DNA of 39,389 nt from an uncultured Lachnospiraceae bacterium (GCA_947566645.1 CANOKL010000041.1:1-39389), one strand, 5' to 3'; shown: positions 5,382 to 14,317, numbered from the stretch's first letter. A program made the numbers and translations. The notes: a model not told the origin generated them from the letters alone.

Positions 5382-6743
5382 TTAGCCTTTCGGGCGGGCA
5401 ATATATTCGCCAAACCCCTGTTTTCCTACAATCTCACCATTCTGAAATACGATCTCGCCGCGGCAGACTGTCATAACCGGCCATCCTTTAAAGGTACGTC
5501 CATAATAAGGAGACCATGGGCACTTGGACTTATTATCCTCCTTGCAAAATTCCTTCTCCAATTCCATATCCACTAACACAAAGTCTGCATCTGATCCAGG
5601 CTGCAATCTTCCCTTTTTTGGATAAAGGCCGTATAATCTGGATGCATTCAGGCTTGTAAGTCCGACTACCTGTTCCAGACTGAGCCTTCCCTCATTCACC
5701 CCATTTAATAATACCGGGGCAATGGCCTGTACTCCTGGAATTCCGTTTGGAGTCTTCCATATATCATCCATATCGGCAAACTTTTCTTCACTGCTGAACG
5801 GGCAGTGGTCAGAAGATATCATGCTCACATACCCTTTTTTTACCAGCCTCCACAGTTCCTGACGATTCGCTTCCTCATGCATCGGCGGCGAGAACTTTAA
5901 TGCCGGTCCCAGTGTATCCATATCATCTACAGTAAATGTAAGATAATGCGGGCAAGTTTCCGCCCATACCTTTACCCCCTGCTCCTGCGCTTCATGAATC
6001 AGCCGGATTCCCTCAGCAGTGCTGACATGCACAATTACCGCGGCAGCCCCTGTCTGCTTTAAAAACAAAATCGCTCTCTGAATTGCCTCGATCTCCGCAT
6101 AATCCGGATGCGATGCATTGTATGCACGCCCATCCTTTTTTCCTTCTGCTTTGAGCTGGCCTTCCCGAAGCCTGATGATTCCATCATTTTCACAATGTAT
6201 CATGGCAAGCCCGCCATTTTGGGCAAGAATCTGAAGATGCGCATAGAAGGTGTCATCCTCAAGAAACGGGCAGTCGTCTGTTGAAAAGCACATAAATGCT
6301 TTCATAGCCGTAGCTCCTGTTTCCCTCCACAGCCTGTCTGCCTTGTCAACATTTGTCGCAATTGCGCCTCCGTGAATCCCATAATCCACATAAGCCTTTC
6401 CCTGATAATATTGTTTTGTAAACTCATAGGTCTCTATATCTGAAATTACGGGATCCTGAAACGGCATCATGCAGCCTGTCGTAATTCCTCCTGCTGCCAT
6501 GGATGCAGTCAGATGCTCGAAATCCTCTCTGTAATTCGGACCCGGGTCATAAGGATGGATATGCGCATCAATGAATCCTGGCAGCATATATTTCCCTTCA
6601 CAGTCAATTACTTTATCTGCGTCTATTCCGGCATCCGGCCCGGCAATCACCGCCACCTTGCCTTTTTTTACACCCAGGCAGCCGCGGTTCCTGCCCTCTG
6701 CTGAAACAATCACTGCATTTGCATATAATTTATCTAATCTCAT
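5382..6743 (-). CDS. Cyclic-amide hydrolase of the hydantoinase/allantoinase/dihydroorotase family
   Basis: 453 residues from ATG at 6743, 7 bases after AGAGGTG; an earlier in-frame start at 6803 has no such site. The amidohydrolase metal centre is visible: LPGFIDAHIHPYDPG (two His), the carbamylated Lys in TAMKAFMCF, His in AMIHCEN, His in VIVHVSTAEG and Asp in SSDHCPF. The HCEN and DH(S/C)P motifs favour allantoinase or hydantoinase over a biosynthetic dihydroorotase, and no pyrimidine genes are nearby. The reaction would be hydrolysis of a ring amide to an N-carbamoyl acid. Its operon partner is an NCS1 permease, the class that imports hydantoins, allantoin and nucleobases, which supports a catabolic role. 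No N-carbamoyl amidase gene is in the window. Confidence 0.82.
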   Translation of the reverse strand: MRLDKLYANAVIVSAEGRNRGCLGVKKGKVAVIAGPDAGIDADKVIDCEGKYMLPGFIDAHIHPYDPGPNYREDFEHLTASMAAGGITTGCMMPFQDPVISDIETYEFTKQYYQGKAYVDYGIHGGAIATNVDKADRLWRETGATAMKAFMCFSTDDCPFLEDDTFYAHLQILAQNGGLAMIHCENDGIIRLREGQLKAEGKKDGRAYNASHPDYAEIEAIQRAILFLKQTGAAAVIVHVSTAEGIRLIHEAQEQGVKVWAETCPHYLTFTVDDMDTLGPALKFSPPMHEEANRQELWRLVKKGYVSMISSDHCPFSSEEKFADMDDIWKTPNGIPGVQAIAPVLLNGVNEGRLSLEQVVGLTSLNASRLYGLYPKKGRLQPGSDADFVLVDMELEKEFCKEDNKSKCPWSPYYGRTFKGWPVMTVCRGEIVFQNGEIVGKQGFGEYIARPKG

Positions 6744-6821
6744 ATTCTTCACCTCTCTGGATATATATGGCAGTTCAGGCCGCTGCTCCGTCTGAACTGC
6801 CATTCTAATATTCTTGTATTT

Positions 6822-7736
6822 TTACAGATTCAGTTCTCTTCTCATATACTCAACATACCTTGCAAGCCCTTCCTTCAGAGAATACCTTGGTTTAAATCCC
6901 AAATCTCTGTATGTAGCGTCCATATCCCACTTTCCATGTGTCTCCATAAAGTTTCCCGGCCCAAGCTCATATTCAAATTCTGGAACCGCCTCTTTTATCA
7001 GGGCACATGCTTCCGGAAGCGTGCAGTTCTGGCTTATTCCATTATAAACCGCCATTTCAAGATCAATCTCTTCTGCAAAAATCGCATTATAAGACATATC
7101 CGCAATATCATCAATGTATACCGGATTTAATGGCTGGTCTGCGCCATGCTCTTCTATATACTTCTCACCCTTCAGAGCACAGGTAACAGCATCCTTCAGG
7201 CAGTTCGGCGTGATCTGTGTTCCTCCGTATACCATGCCGCACCGGATCGTCAGGCATTCCATTCCATAATTGATATTATAGGCTCTCCCCAGCATTTCTG
7301 TCGCCGCCTTTGTCACGCCATACACAGTTCTTGGGAAACATGCGGTTTTAAGTGTGCAGGGCCGGTAATTCTGTTCCCCATAGGCACACTCTGAACTGTA
7401 TAGAATGACCCTTTTTGCGCCTGTCAGACGCGCTGCCTCTAAGAGCGCTGTTGTTCCCATAAGATTGGTATCCATTGTCTGATAGGGTACGATCCGGGAC
7501 ACCCAGGGGCTGGACTGTGCCGCAATATGAACCACTGCCTTAATCTCGTTTTCTTTCATAACATCCATCATTCTCGGCACATCGTGAAGATCCCCGTATG
7601 CGTATATGTGCTTTGAATCATCATATGGCGTACGCAGACTCCTGTTATAGTCAACTACGGTATGTCCCTCTTCCAAAAGCCTTGTTGTCATGCTCCTTCC
7701 AATATATCCCCTGGAACCTGTAATCATTATATTCAT
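6822..7736 (-). CDS. NAD-dependent epimerase/dehydratase (extended SDR)
   Basis: 304 residues, starting at an ATG preceded by AGGAGG. The N-terminal nucleotide site is ITGSRGYIGRSM (GxxGxxG). The active site has SSECAYGE and the YGVTK pair (YxxxK). The N-terminal half contains VHIAAQSSPW typical of extended SDRs, and the C-terminal half holds the substrate domain with HGADQPLNPVYIDDIAD. These enzymes usually act on nucleotide sugars or on aldonate-type substrates. Placed between a permease and a cyclic-amide hydrolase, it more likely oxidises or reduces a pathway intermediate than makes cell-wall sugars, but that is inference. Gaps of 28 bp to the permease and 78 bp to the hydrolase suggest one transcript. 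Confidence 0.8.
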   Translation of the reverse strand: MNIMITGSRGYIGRSMTTRLLEEGHTVVDYNRSLRTPYDDSKHIYAYGDLHDVPRMMDVMKENEIKAVVHIAAQSSPWVSRIVPYQTMDTNLMGTTALLEAARLTGAKRVILYSSECAYGEQNYRPCTLKTACFPRTVYGVTKAATEMLGRAYNINYGMECLTIRCGMVYGGTQITPNCLKDAVTCALKGEKYIEEHGADQPLNPVYIDDIADMSYNAIFAEEIDLEMAVYNGISQNCTLPEACALIKEAVPEFEYELGPGNFMETHGKWDMDATYRDLGFKPRYSLKEGLARYVEYMRRELNL

Positions 7737-7764
7737 CTCAAAATCCTCCTAATCAAAATAATAT

Positions 7765-9144
7765 TTAAATCTCAATCCCCTGTTCTTCCTCATATTTTCT
7801 TTCTGCCTTCGTAAATTTTTTCAAGAAGATATAGAAGACGAAAGAAAACGGAAAACCAACCAGCCATGAATAATCAAGGAAAATAAATGATACAACCGCG
7901 CCTGCCAGTGTCGTTATAATTGCAAGCGGGGCAAAGCCTCCCGCGTATTCATATGCTTTTCCGTTATATAGCTCTTTAATATTCAAGGTGCGTTTTCTGA
8001 ATACAAAATAATCCGCAATCAAAACCCCAAGAATCGGTCCTAAAAAGCTGGAGTAAATATTCTGAAAGACAAAAAAGTATTCACTGTCAAACAGAACCCA
8101 CGGGAACGTCACTACTGATAATACTGTGACAATAATAACTCCCTGCCTCCATGTCGTCTTAAAGCAATCCTGAAATGCCATTGCCGGAGGTACAATATCC
8201 TCTGTCAGGTTAGAACTAATCTGTGCGCACGCGATAAAAAGCATAACTACAATCCCGAAGAATTTATTGGGAGCCAGCATCATCAGACCGTCAATCGGAT
8301 CGGTAGCTCCTGTAGCCAGTGCGATAATAATGCCGGAGATAAACATAATCATCCACGGCGGGATTACACCCAGAAACTGAGAATGAATCGATGCCTTTCT
8401 GATACTCTTATCATCCACGGCCTTTGGCTTAATATGCCTGGACAAATCTCCGATATTAAGGAGTACTGTTGTATAATTTGCAATTGCACCCATAACTGCT
8501 GCAATCCAGGGCAGTCCCCAGGAACCCGCTGTTTTCATTCCTTCCGAAAAGTCGACCTTTCCTGTAGCAAACGCTGTGATAAAAAAGTACAGCAGCATGC
8601 CAATCATGACATAAGATACCAATGCATCAAAAAATTTGATGGAAACTACCCCATTCCAGGACAGCACAGCCTGTAGCACAAGAACCAGAATAAAATATAC
8701 CCACACGTTAGAAAATCCAAACAGCTCCTGCGTAACAACTTCTAATGCTTCTGCAGCAATCCATGCTGCGATTCCATTCCAGCAGATTGCCGGAATGCTT
8801 CTGATAAATCCAACTACCTTCGCTCCTTTTGTCCCATAGGCCGCCCGTACCTGCATAACAAACGGGATACCGTACTTCATGCCGGCTTCTCCATTAAGTG
8901 CCATCATCAAAGAAACGATAACCGCAGACACAATACCTGCAATCATAACCTGAAGAAAATTCAGCTGGCCGATCGGCGCCATCTGGTAAAGGCCGATTAC
9001 CATAATCTGCACAATAATTGTAGAAGACCACATCACCGTGGCATAGCTGAATGGCGTCATTGTACGATGCGTAAAGGGAACCGGATTCAGCCCCTCCAGA
9101 TCTACTCTTTCCTCTGCTCTTACATTCATTGTTTTTTCACTCAT
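7765..9144 (-). CDS. NCS1-family permease (nucleobase/hydantoin/allantoin-type)
   Basis: 459 residues with about twelve hydrophobic segments. NCS1 features are the N-terminal NPVPFTHRTM, the GMKYGIPFVMQVRAAYG motif after the second helix, and the Trp-rich third helix CWNGIAAWIAAEAL, where the Mhp1 hydantoin transporter places a substrate-stacking Trp. NCS1 carriers bring cytosine, purines, allantoin or hydantoins into the cell with Na+ or H+. It is the first gene of the five-gene operon, with AAAGGA before its ATG. Pairing with the downstream hydrolase suggests a cyclic ureide or amide as the cargo. Confidence 0.85.
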   Translation of the reverse strand: MSEKTMNVRAEERVDLEGLNPVPFTHRTMTPFSYATVMWSSTIIVQIMVIGLYQMAPIGQLNFLQVMIAGIVSAVIVSLMMALNGEAGMKYGIPFVMQVRAAYGTKGAKVVGFIRSIPAICWNGIAAWIAAEALEVVTQELFGFSNVWVYFILVLVLQAVLSWNGVVSIKFFDALVSYVMIGMLLYFFITAFATGKVDFSEGMKTAGSWGLPWIAAVMGAIANYTTVLLNIGDLSRHIKPKAVDDKSIRKASIHSQFLGVIPPWMIMFISGIIIALATGATDPIDGLMMLAPNKFFGIVVMLFIACAQISSNLTEDIVPPAMAFQDCFKTTWRQGVIIVTVLSVVTFPWVLFDSEYFFVFQNIYSSFLGPILGVLIADYFVFRKRTLNIKELYNGKAYEYAGGFAPLAIITTLAGAVVSFIFLDYSWLVGFPFSFVFYIFLKKFTKAERKYEEEQGIEI

Positions 9145-9207
9145 TTCTTTTCCTTTCTTGTAAAATTGTAATTGTTCAGTACTTACACAACTTTACTTTT
9201 TTGTTAG

Positions 9208-9219
9208 ATGAACGTTCAT
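9208..9219. promoter_or_regulatory. 12-bp perfect palindrome in the permease leader
   Basis: ATGAACGTTCAT is a perfect palindrome about 25 bp downstream of the candidate -10 box, flanked on the plus strand by direct TTGTTA repeats (9201-9206 and 9220-9225). It differs from the TGTACTAGTACA site. An operator for the regulator's second DNA-binding domain is possible. Confidence 0.45.
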
Positions 9220-9243
9220 TTGTTAACCTCTTTTTATCAGATA

Positions 9244-9271
9244 TCTATATTTTTCACAATACATATGTAAA
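9244..9271 (-). promoter_or_regulatory. Candidate promoter of the permease-hydrolase operon
   Basis: TTTACA (9266-9271) and TATAGA (9244-9249) on the minus strand are 16 bases apart, about 100 bp before the permease start. A 10-bp palindrome TACATATGTA overlaps the -35 box. Confidence 0.5.
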
Positions 9272-9298
9272 AAATTGAATTTTTGGTGTAAAAAACGG

Positions 9299-9324
9299 AA
9301 AAAAATCCGGTAAAACCGGATTTT
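9299..9324 (-). terminator. Intrinsic terminator after the AgrC-like kinase
   Basis: A 10-bp stem (AAAATCCGGT with ACCGGATTTT on the plus strand) with a 3-base loop. On the minus strand it ends in seven T. It closes the two-component operon whose last stop is at 9368. Confidence 0.8.
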
Positions 9325-9367
9325 CTATATTGATATGGCATTTATGCCGCTGTTCTTTTTTATCTGT

Positions 9368-10645
9368 TTATTCTGGCTCATTTACGAGAATTGCCTGTAG
9401 CTCAAAGATGTGATTTTCGGCAGTTATCCTTAGCCGCCCGCGGTAGGACTCCACGATTGAGCGTATACTTTCAAGACCCAGCCCGTGCTCTGTGCCTCCC
9501 TTCGGCTTTGTACTGGCAATCTTATTATTCACAATATAAATTTCCTTCTCTATCGAATTTTTTATATCTAATACCATATGGCCATTTGCAGTATATAACT
9601 GAAGAAAAATCCACTTATCATCATTCTGACCGGGACCTTGAAAACTTTCTATTGCATTTGACAGAGAATTCAAAAGGAGAACGGAAAGCGCCGCATCATC
9701 TATATATATCTTATCACCAAGCCTGATCTCTGTATCAAAACGTATTCCCTGGTCAGCCGACTTAGAAAAAGCATCCGTCAAAATCGCATTGATCAGATTA
9801 TCATCACAGAAGATAAACCGGCTGCTGTAACTTCTATTCTGTTCCTGCTGTGATTTCAGATAGTCCTTTGCACGTTCATATTCGCCTGCCTCAAGAAAAT
9901 TTGCCATTGTTGCAAGATAGTGTTTGTGGTCATGGTTCAGAATACGGATCTGCTGGTGCACAGACTGAAGATTATCAATATATTGCCTTACAAGACTCTG
10001 CTGCACCACAAACACTTCCAGCTTATTTGACGTAACAAGCTCATTTTTTGCGACCACAAGTGTATTCAGCGCCAGAGCCAGAAAGACGCTAAAGGAAAGC
10101 GCCAGTATACCAAACACATAGTTTTCCTTAATATACGGATCTAACACGCCGCAAGCCGTCACTAGCAGGGGAGAATAGCCAAGTATAATAAGATAACAGG
10201 TCCTTTTATAAGTATCCTCGCTAAAAGGAAGGGCGTTAAAGCATTCCAAACGCATAAAATACATAAATAAGCACCACCCGCCCTGAAAAAAGACAGAAAA
10301 ACAAAATACACAGATTTCCTCCCATCCCTCAAAAGGGGCTGCAAGCTGCTCTGAACAGAAAATAAACAGGGAGGATACGAAGGCCTGGATTAAAATATTA
10401 TGTGCTTTTTCAAAAGTTTTTCCCTCATATACAAAAAAAGCAAGAGAGCCTGCTCCTAAAATGCCTGTTATAGCTAACAAAATTCTCCAGATCACAGAAT
10501 CCGTACACAAAAACGCCCAAGTCAGGAGTAACTCCAGGAAACTGACAGCAATCGACAGCTCCCTGCGCTTCACAGATAAATAAAACCGTTCTTGAACAGT
10601 ACCGAAAACACAGAATAAAAGCGATGCAAAAAACAGTACCATCAC
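9368..10645 (-). CDS. GHKL sensor histidine kinase, AgrC/VirS type
   Basis: 425 residues. The first about 200 residues form six or seven membrane helices. The dimerisation helix has the phospho-acceptor His in ILNHDHKHYLATMANFLEAG, and the C-terminal ATPase shows LLNSLSNAIE (N box) and GGTEHGLGLESIRSIVE (G box). A GTG start at 10645 lies 9 bases after GGAGG and overlaps the regulator stop by 4 bases; the ATG of the next codon is the alternative. Kinases of this class usually sense secreted peptides. No agrB-like processing gene or agrD-like prepeptide is adjacent, so the signal is unknown. Confidence 0.85.
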   Translation of the reverse strand: MMVLFFASLLFCVFGTVQERFYLSVKRRELSIAVSFLELLLTWAFLCTDSVIWRILLAITGILGAGSLAFFVYEGKTFEKAHNILIQAFVSSLFIFCSEQLAAPFEGWEEICVFCFSVFFQGGWCLFMYFMRLECFNALPFSEDTYKRTCYLIILGYSPLLVTACGVLDPYIKENYVFGILALSFSVFLALALNTLVVAKNELVTSNKLEVFVVQQSLVRQYIDNLQSVHQQIRILNHDHKHYLATMANFLEAGEYERAKDYLKSQQEQNRSYSSRFIFCDDNLINAILTDAFSKSADQGIRFDTEIRLGDKIYIDDAALSVLLLNSLSNAIESFQGPGQNDDKWIFLQLYTANGHMVLDIKNSIEKEIYIVNNKIASTKPKGGTEHGLGLESIRSIVESYRGRLRITAENHIFELQAILVNEPE

Positions 10646-11358
10646 AATACCAATCCTCCGATATATTCCATAAATCTGTCATGAATCATATTTTTCCTGG
10701 AACGGCTTACTGGGAGCTCCTTCTTAGTACTTAACAGAACAGCAGATGCCGTGACCTTCATAATATATCTCATCTGAACCAGATAGCTCTGATGTATCCG
10801 CACGAAATTCTTTTCTTTCAATTCCTTTTCTACTTTATTAAGCGATGCATAAAAAGAATGGACGCCCCGGCTGGTATATACATTAATAATCCGCCCCTGA
10901 CTCTCAAAATAGAGTATATCCTGAAGAGGGATATTAGTTGTAACTCCGTTAAAAGTAATCACGTACTGCTGCTCCATATTATCCTGCATCTTACCTTCTA
11001 TAATCTTCATAATCTCAGCAAGTTCACTGTATTGCAACGGCTTCACCAGATACTGGAGGGGTTCCGCAAGAAAACTGGAAAACACATATTTCCGATGCGA
11101 CGTCAGAAAAATGATAATCACGGAGCGATCCATCTGGCGGATTTCTTTGGCTATCTCAATCCCATTCTCTCCTGGCATCTCAACATCAAAAAAGATAACA
11201 TCACAGGAATACGCCTCATAATATTTCTTCAGATCATGGCCAGATTCATAAAACGTCAATGTATAGGACAATGGACATCTGGTAAAATATTTTTTTAACT
11301 GGTATTTTAAAATTTCCCTGTCCTGCCTGCAGTCGTCGCATGCAATAATCTTTAACAT
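10642..11358 (-). CDS. LytTR-family response regulator, AgrA type
   Basis: 238 residues. The receiver domain (1-125) has ACDDCRQD, the phosphorylated Asp in VIFFDVEMPGENG and the Lys in YLVKPLQ. The LytTR DNA-binding domain (about 140-235) has DILYFESQGRIINVYT, FVRIHQSYLVQ and KKELPVSRSRK. It is the first gene of a two-gene operon with the GHKL kinase. LytTR proteins bind pairs of short direct repeats; the target genes cannot be named from this window. A 17-bp spaced promoter lies just upstream. Confidence 0.88.
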   Translation of the reverse strand: MLKIIACDDCRQDREILKYQLKKYFTRCPLSYTLTFYESGHDLKKYYEAYSCDVIFFDVEMPGENGIEIAKEIRQMDRSVIIIFLTSHRKYVFSSFLAEPLQYLVKPLQYSELAEIMKIIEGKMQDNMEQQYVITFNGVTTNIPLQDILYFESQGRIINVYTSRGVHSFYASLNKVEKELKEKNFVRIHQSYLVQMRYIMKVTASAVLLSTKKELPVSRSRKNMIHDRFMEYIGGLVL

Positions 11359-11393
11359 CTTTCCTGCCTCATTACTTAATGTTTTTGTCTATA

Positions 11394-11422
11394 ATTATAA
11401 CAAACATTTTATAATTCGCCAA
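11394..11422 (-). promoter_or_regulatory. Promoter of the LytTR/GHKL operon
   Basis: TTGGCG (11417-11422) and TATAAT (11394-11399) on the minus strand are 17 bases apart, ending 35 bp before the regulator ATG. Confidence 0.7.
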
Positions 11423-11435
11423 CAACCAATCTGCA

Positions 11436-12494
11436 CTAATTCCCTTCCGCAGCGGTTTCCATCAAAGCATGCACCCCCTCGCACAGTGCCTGGTACTCCA
11501 CGCTTCCCTCCCTGCATCCTGCAAAGCTTTCTATAAACTGTCCAAGAATATTTTCCCTGTTCTGTGCCTTTAACTTTTCGAAGGAATATGCGTAAGTCGT
11601 ATAATCCGACAGTTCGATCACATTTCCATAAGGGTCAAGAACCTGGGGATCCAATACCGTCTCCGGATCCCGCTGTCCGGTCAGTATCACCTTGTAGATG
11701 TTCTGCCGCCCTTTCTCATCCATCTGTTTTTTCAGTTCCTCCTGAAGCTCATGGCACGACATACTGCCATGCACCTGGACCGTGAGGTGAATGTATTCTC
11801 TTGATGCAAACGGAATAAAGCTTGTCCGGCAGGCTTCTTCCGTGAGTTCTCCCGCAATATAGCCGTGGAGGCCGGTATCATTTTTATCAATGGGCTCAAG
11901 TGCACCGGAAAATGCGATTCCCGGGCAGAGCTCCTGGGGCTTGTGGATATGTCCAAGGGCAATGTAGTCATAACCGAGCCTTAGAAGTTCTTCTTTTTTT
12001 AAGGGAATATGCTTCTGATCCCCGCCATGGGCAATGAGGATCTCATGGGCCTGCCGTCCCATGGGAAATGCGTCGCTTAAGCATTCCTCTTCGATCTCCC
12101 TGGCACAGTAGCTCATTCCGTATACCGCAAGGGAATACTCCGGAAATTCCACGCAGGTAATGTCCGGCGACAGGATCATGTGCACATTTTCCTCCCACTG
12201 AAAGGTATGGTAATAAGAATCTTTTTTTAAGTAATCGTGGTTTCCTGCGATGATGACAACCTGGGTCACCGTAAGCCTGCCGAAGAGGTAATTGAGTTCT
12301 TTTAGTTCTCTCTTCAGGGGCTGGCGGTGGAACAGATCCCCTGCGATCAGCAGCAGCTCTGTCTTCTGCTCCTCACAGACAGACAGTACTCTTTCAAGAC
12401 TGCTCCAGATCTCCCTTCCCCTTTTTCCTCTGTGTGTTTTTCCAGTGTCCGGTTCTGCCCCCAAATGCACGTCTGCGATGTGTATGAATCTCAT
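11436..12494 (-). CDS. SbcD/Mre11-like DNA repair exonuclease (metallophosphoesterase)
   Basis: 352 residues starting at an ATG with GAGGAG 7 bases upstream. Phosphoesterase motifs are in order: FIHIADVHLG, LLIAGDLFHRQP, IIAGNHDYL, ILIAHGGD and YIALGHIHKPQ, with the metal-binding Asp, His and Asn residues all present. SbcD partners with the SbcC ATPase to open hairpins and trim blocked ends; the shorter Firmicute relative YhaO pairs with YhaN. No SbcC/YhaN gene follows within the window, because the next gene is the LytTR regulator. The start lies 101 bp inside the 3' end of the upstream kinase gene, an unusually long overlap. Confidence 0.82.
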   Translation of the reverse strand: MRFIHIADVHLGAEPDTGKTHRGKRGREIWSSLERVLSVCEEQKTELLLIAGDLFHRQPLKRELKELNYLFGRLTVTQVVIIAGNHDYLKKDSYYHTFQWEENVHMILSPDITCVEFPEYSLAVYGMSYCAREIEEECLSDAFPMGRQAHEILIAHGGDQKHIPLKKEELLRLGYDYIALGHIHKPQELCPGIAFSGALEPIDKNDTGLHGYIAGELTEEACRTSFIPFASREYIHLTVQVHGSMSCHELQEELKKQMDEKGRQNIYKVILTGQRDPETVLDPQVLDPYGNVIELSDYTTYAYSFEKLKAQNRENILGQFIESFAGCREGSVEYQALCEGVHALMETAAEGN

Positions 12495-13638
12495 TTTTCT
12501 GCTCCTCTTCCTTCTTGTCCCCGGACGGCAGTGTCACGATGAACTGCGTCCTGTTATCATCACTCTTCGCACGAATCCGTCCGCCATGCATTTCCACAAT
12601 CTCTTTGGCAATGGCAAGCCCAAGGCCTGCACCTCCGGTTCCGCTTGACCGGGAGTTATCCACCCGGTAGAACTTTTCAAAAATGGTCTGAAGCATATCG
12701 CCCGGGATCTTGTCCCCATGATTCGTAAAGGTGATCACCACGTCGCCGCGGTTCTTCTGGGCGCCGATGGAAATCTTGGTATCCTCGTGGCAGTAGGCAA
12801 TTGCATTTCTTAATATATTGTCAAATACACGGGCCAGCTTGTCCGGATCCCCACTGACAACCAGATTCTCCTCAGCCTCTACCTCGCAGGTAAGGCATTT
12901 TTCCTGAAGAACCCCGTAAAGCTCGTCTGCAAGCTGTTCAAGCATCATGGACAGATTAATCTCCACTGGTTCAAGCTCAATATCCTGGAGATTGTATCTG
13001 GTAATGTCAAAAAACTCGTTGATGAGCTCGCCTAAGCGCAGGGACTTCTCGAAAGCAATGCGGATATATTTTTCCCGCTCCTCCTTCGGCATATCCGGAT
13101 GCCCATCCAGCATGCTTAAATACGCCACAATGGATGTGAGCGGCGTCTTCAGGTCATGGGCCAGGAAAAGCACCAGGTCATTTTTCTTTTTTTCACTCTC
13201 CACTGATTCCAGCTCCTGGCGCTTAAGAGTCGCCTTGATCTCGTTCAGACGGATCTCAATCGGCTTAAGCTCCGTAATCAGATGAATCGGCTCTGTGGAC
13301 TCAGAGACAATATTTTCAATACCATTTCCCACCTGGTCAAGATACCTGGTCATCTTCGTGAGCGCCACATAGAAAAACAGCGCAAAAAGAAGGAGAAAGC
13401 CGACGATCATAAAAAAAGTCTTGTTATTTCCAATAAGCTTCCAATAAAGATTAATCGCCGTCTGCTCCTTCATGTGAAAGGATGTGAGAAAATCCACGAA
13501 GCCCTTCGCAAAGCTGTCATTATAGACACCGTCTATAACATAATTCAGCAAAAAACCGCCGACGAATACGGTCAGTGCCGTGACCAGTACCGTCTGCAGC
13601 AAGATGCTGAATTTAAGTTTTCGATAATTATTCTTCAA
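12394..13638 (-). CDS. VanS-type sensor histidine kinase
   Basis: 414 residues if the TTG at 13638 is used (family members open MKNNYRKLKF-like); a TTG at 13650 is the alternative. Two membrane helices flank a short outer loop of about 45 residues. A HAMP-like stretch is followed by the His box LFLAHDLKTPLTSIVAYLSM, the N box NILRNAIAYCHED, the F box FEKFYRVDNSRS and the G box GGAGLGLAIAKEIVEMHGG. Resemblance is to VanS kinases, but no vanHAX/vanB genes are present, so it need not concern vancomycin. After the usual VTLPSG end there are about 42 extra residues, rich in basic amino acids, that overlap the SbcD-like gene. One more A in the run of five at 12490-12494 would place a stop on the SbcD start. 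Confidence 0.85.
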   Translation of the reverse strand: MKNNYRKLKFSILLQTVLVTALTVFVGGFLLNYVIDGVYNDSFAKGFVDFLTSFHMKEQTAINLYWKLIGNNKTFFMIVGFLLLFALFFYVALTKMTRYLDQVGNGIENIVSESTEPIHLITELKPIEIRLNEIKATLKRQELESVESEKKKNDLVLFLAHDLKTPLTSIVAYLSMLDGHPDMPKEEREKYIRIAFEKSLRLGELINEFFDITRYNLQDIELEPVEINLSMMLEQLADELYGVLQEKCLTCEVEAEENLVVSGDPDKLARVFDNILRNAIAYCHEDTKISIGAQKNRGDVVITFTNHGDKIPGDMLQTIFEKFYRVDNSRSSGTGGAGLGLAIAKEIVEMHGGRIRAKSDDNRTQFIVTLPSGDKKEEEQKNEIHTHRRRAFGGRTGHWKNTQRKKGKGDLEQS

Positions 13639-14317
13639 CCTTATACCCAACTCCCCACACTGTCTTGATAAAGTCCGACTTTCCGGTAGGCCCGCTCATC
13701 TTCTCCCTCAGATGCCGGATATGAACCATTACAGTATTGTTACTGTTCTTGTAGTATTTCTCACCCCACACATTTTCAAATAACTCCTCAGAGCTGATGA
13801 CCTTTCCCCGGTTCTCACAGAGAAGCCACAGGATATCAAACTCAATCGGCGTGAGCGTAAGCGGCACCTCATTATAAACACATTCATGAGAATTCCGGTC
13901 AAGAAAAAGCCCCCCGAAATCAATCAGATTCCCAGCATCCCTCGACCCGTCATTATACTGGGTGGACCGCCGGATCTGCGCCTTCACCCTGGCCACAAGC
14001 TCCAGTGGATTAAACGGCTTTGGTATATAATCGTCCGCCCCCAGCGTAAGACCCGTAATCTTATCAATATACTCCGTCTTCGCCGTCAGCATAATCACCG
14101 GGAAAGTATACTTTTCCCGAATCTGCTTTAAAATCTGAAAACCGTCCACATCAGGAAGCATAATGTCCAGAATCGCAAGATCAATCCTTGTATTCCGGAT
14201 GCATTTTAACGCTTCCTCCCCGGTGTAAAACTTTAGTACATTGTACTGGTCATTCTGGAGATACAGCTCAATGACATCCGCAATCTCCTTCTCATCATCA
14301 ACTACTAGTATATTCAT
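13628..14317 (-). CDS. VanR-type OmpR-family response regulator
   Basis: 229 residues. Receiver domain with VVDDEKEI, the phosphorylated Asp in LAILDIMLPDVDG, Thr in VIMLTAKTE and Lys in IPKPFNP. The C-terminal winged helix has PLTLTPIEFDILWLLCENRG, NNTVMVHIRHLREKM and IKTVWGVGYK. An AGGAGG precedes the ATG. It overlaps the kinase start and is co-transcribed with it. Its whole upstream region down to the asnS stop is occupied by a palindromic repeat, so its promoter is either inside the repeat or it depends on read-through from asnS. Confidence 0.9.
   Translation of the reverse strand: MNILVVDDEKEIADVIELYLQNDQYNVLKFYTGEEALKCIRNTRIDLAILDIMLPDVDGFQILKQIREKYTFPVIMLTAKTEYIDKITGLTLGADDYIPKPFNPLELVARVKAQIRRSTQYNDGSRDAGNLIDFGGLFLDRNSHECVYNEVPLTLTPIEFDILWLLCENRGKVISSEELFENVWGEKYYKNSNNTVMVHIRHLREKMSGPTGKSDFIKTVWGVGYKVEE

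Noticed and set aside
5382..6803. Biosynthetic dihydroorotase (pyrC)
   Set aside because: No pyr genes are nearby; the permease, dehydrogenase and regulator and the HCEN/SSDHCPF motifs favour a catabolic hydantoinase/allantoinase-type enzyme.
11436..14317. Vancomycin-resistance operon suggested by VanR/VanS-type genes
   Set aside because: No vanH, vanA/B ligase or vanX gene is present; the pair is a common relative of unknown signal.
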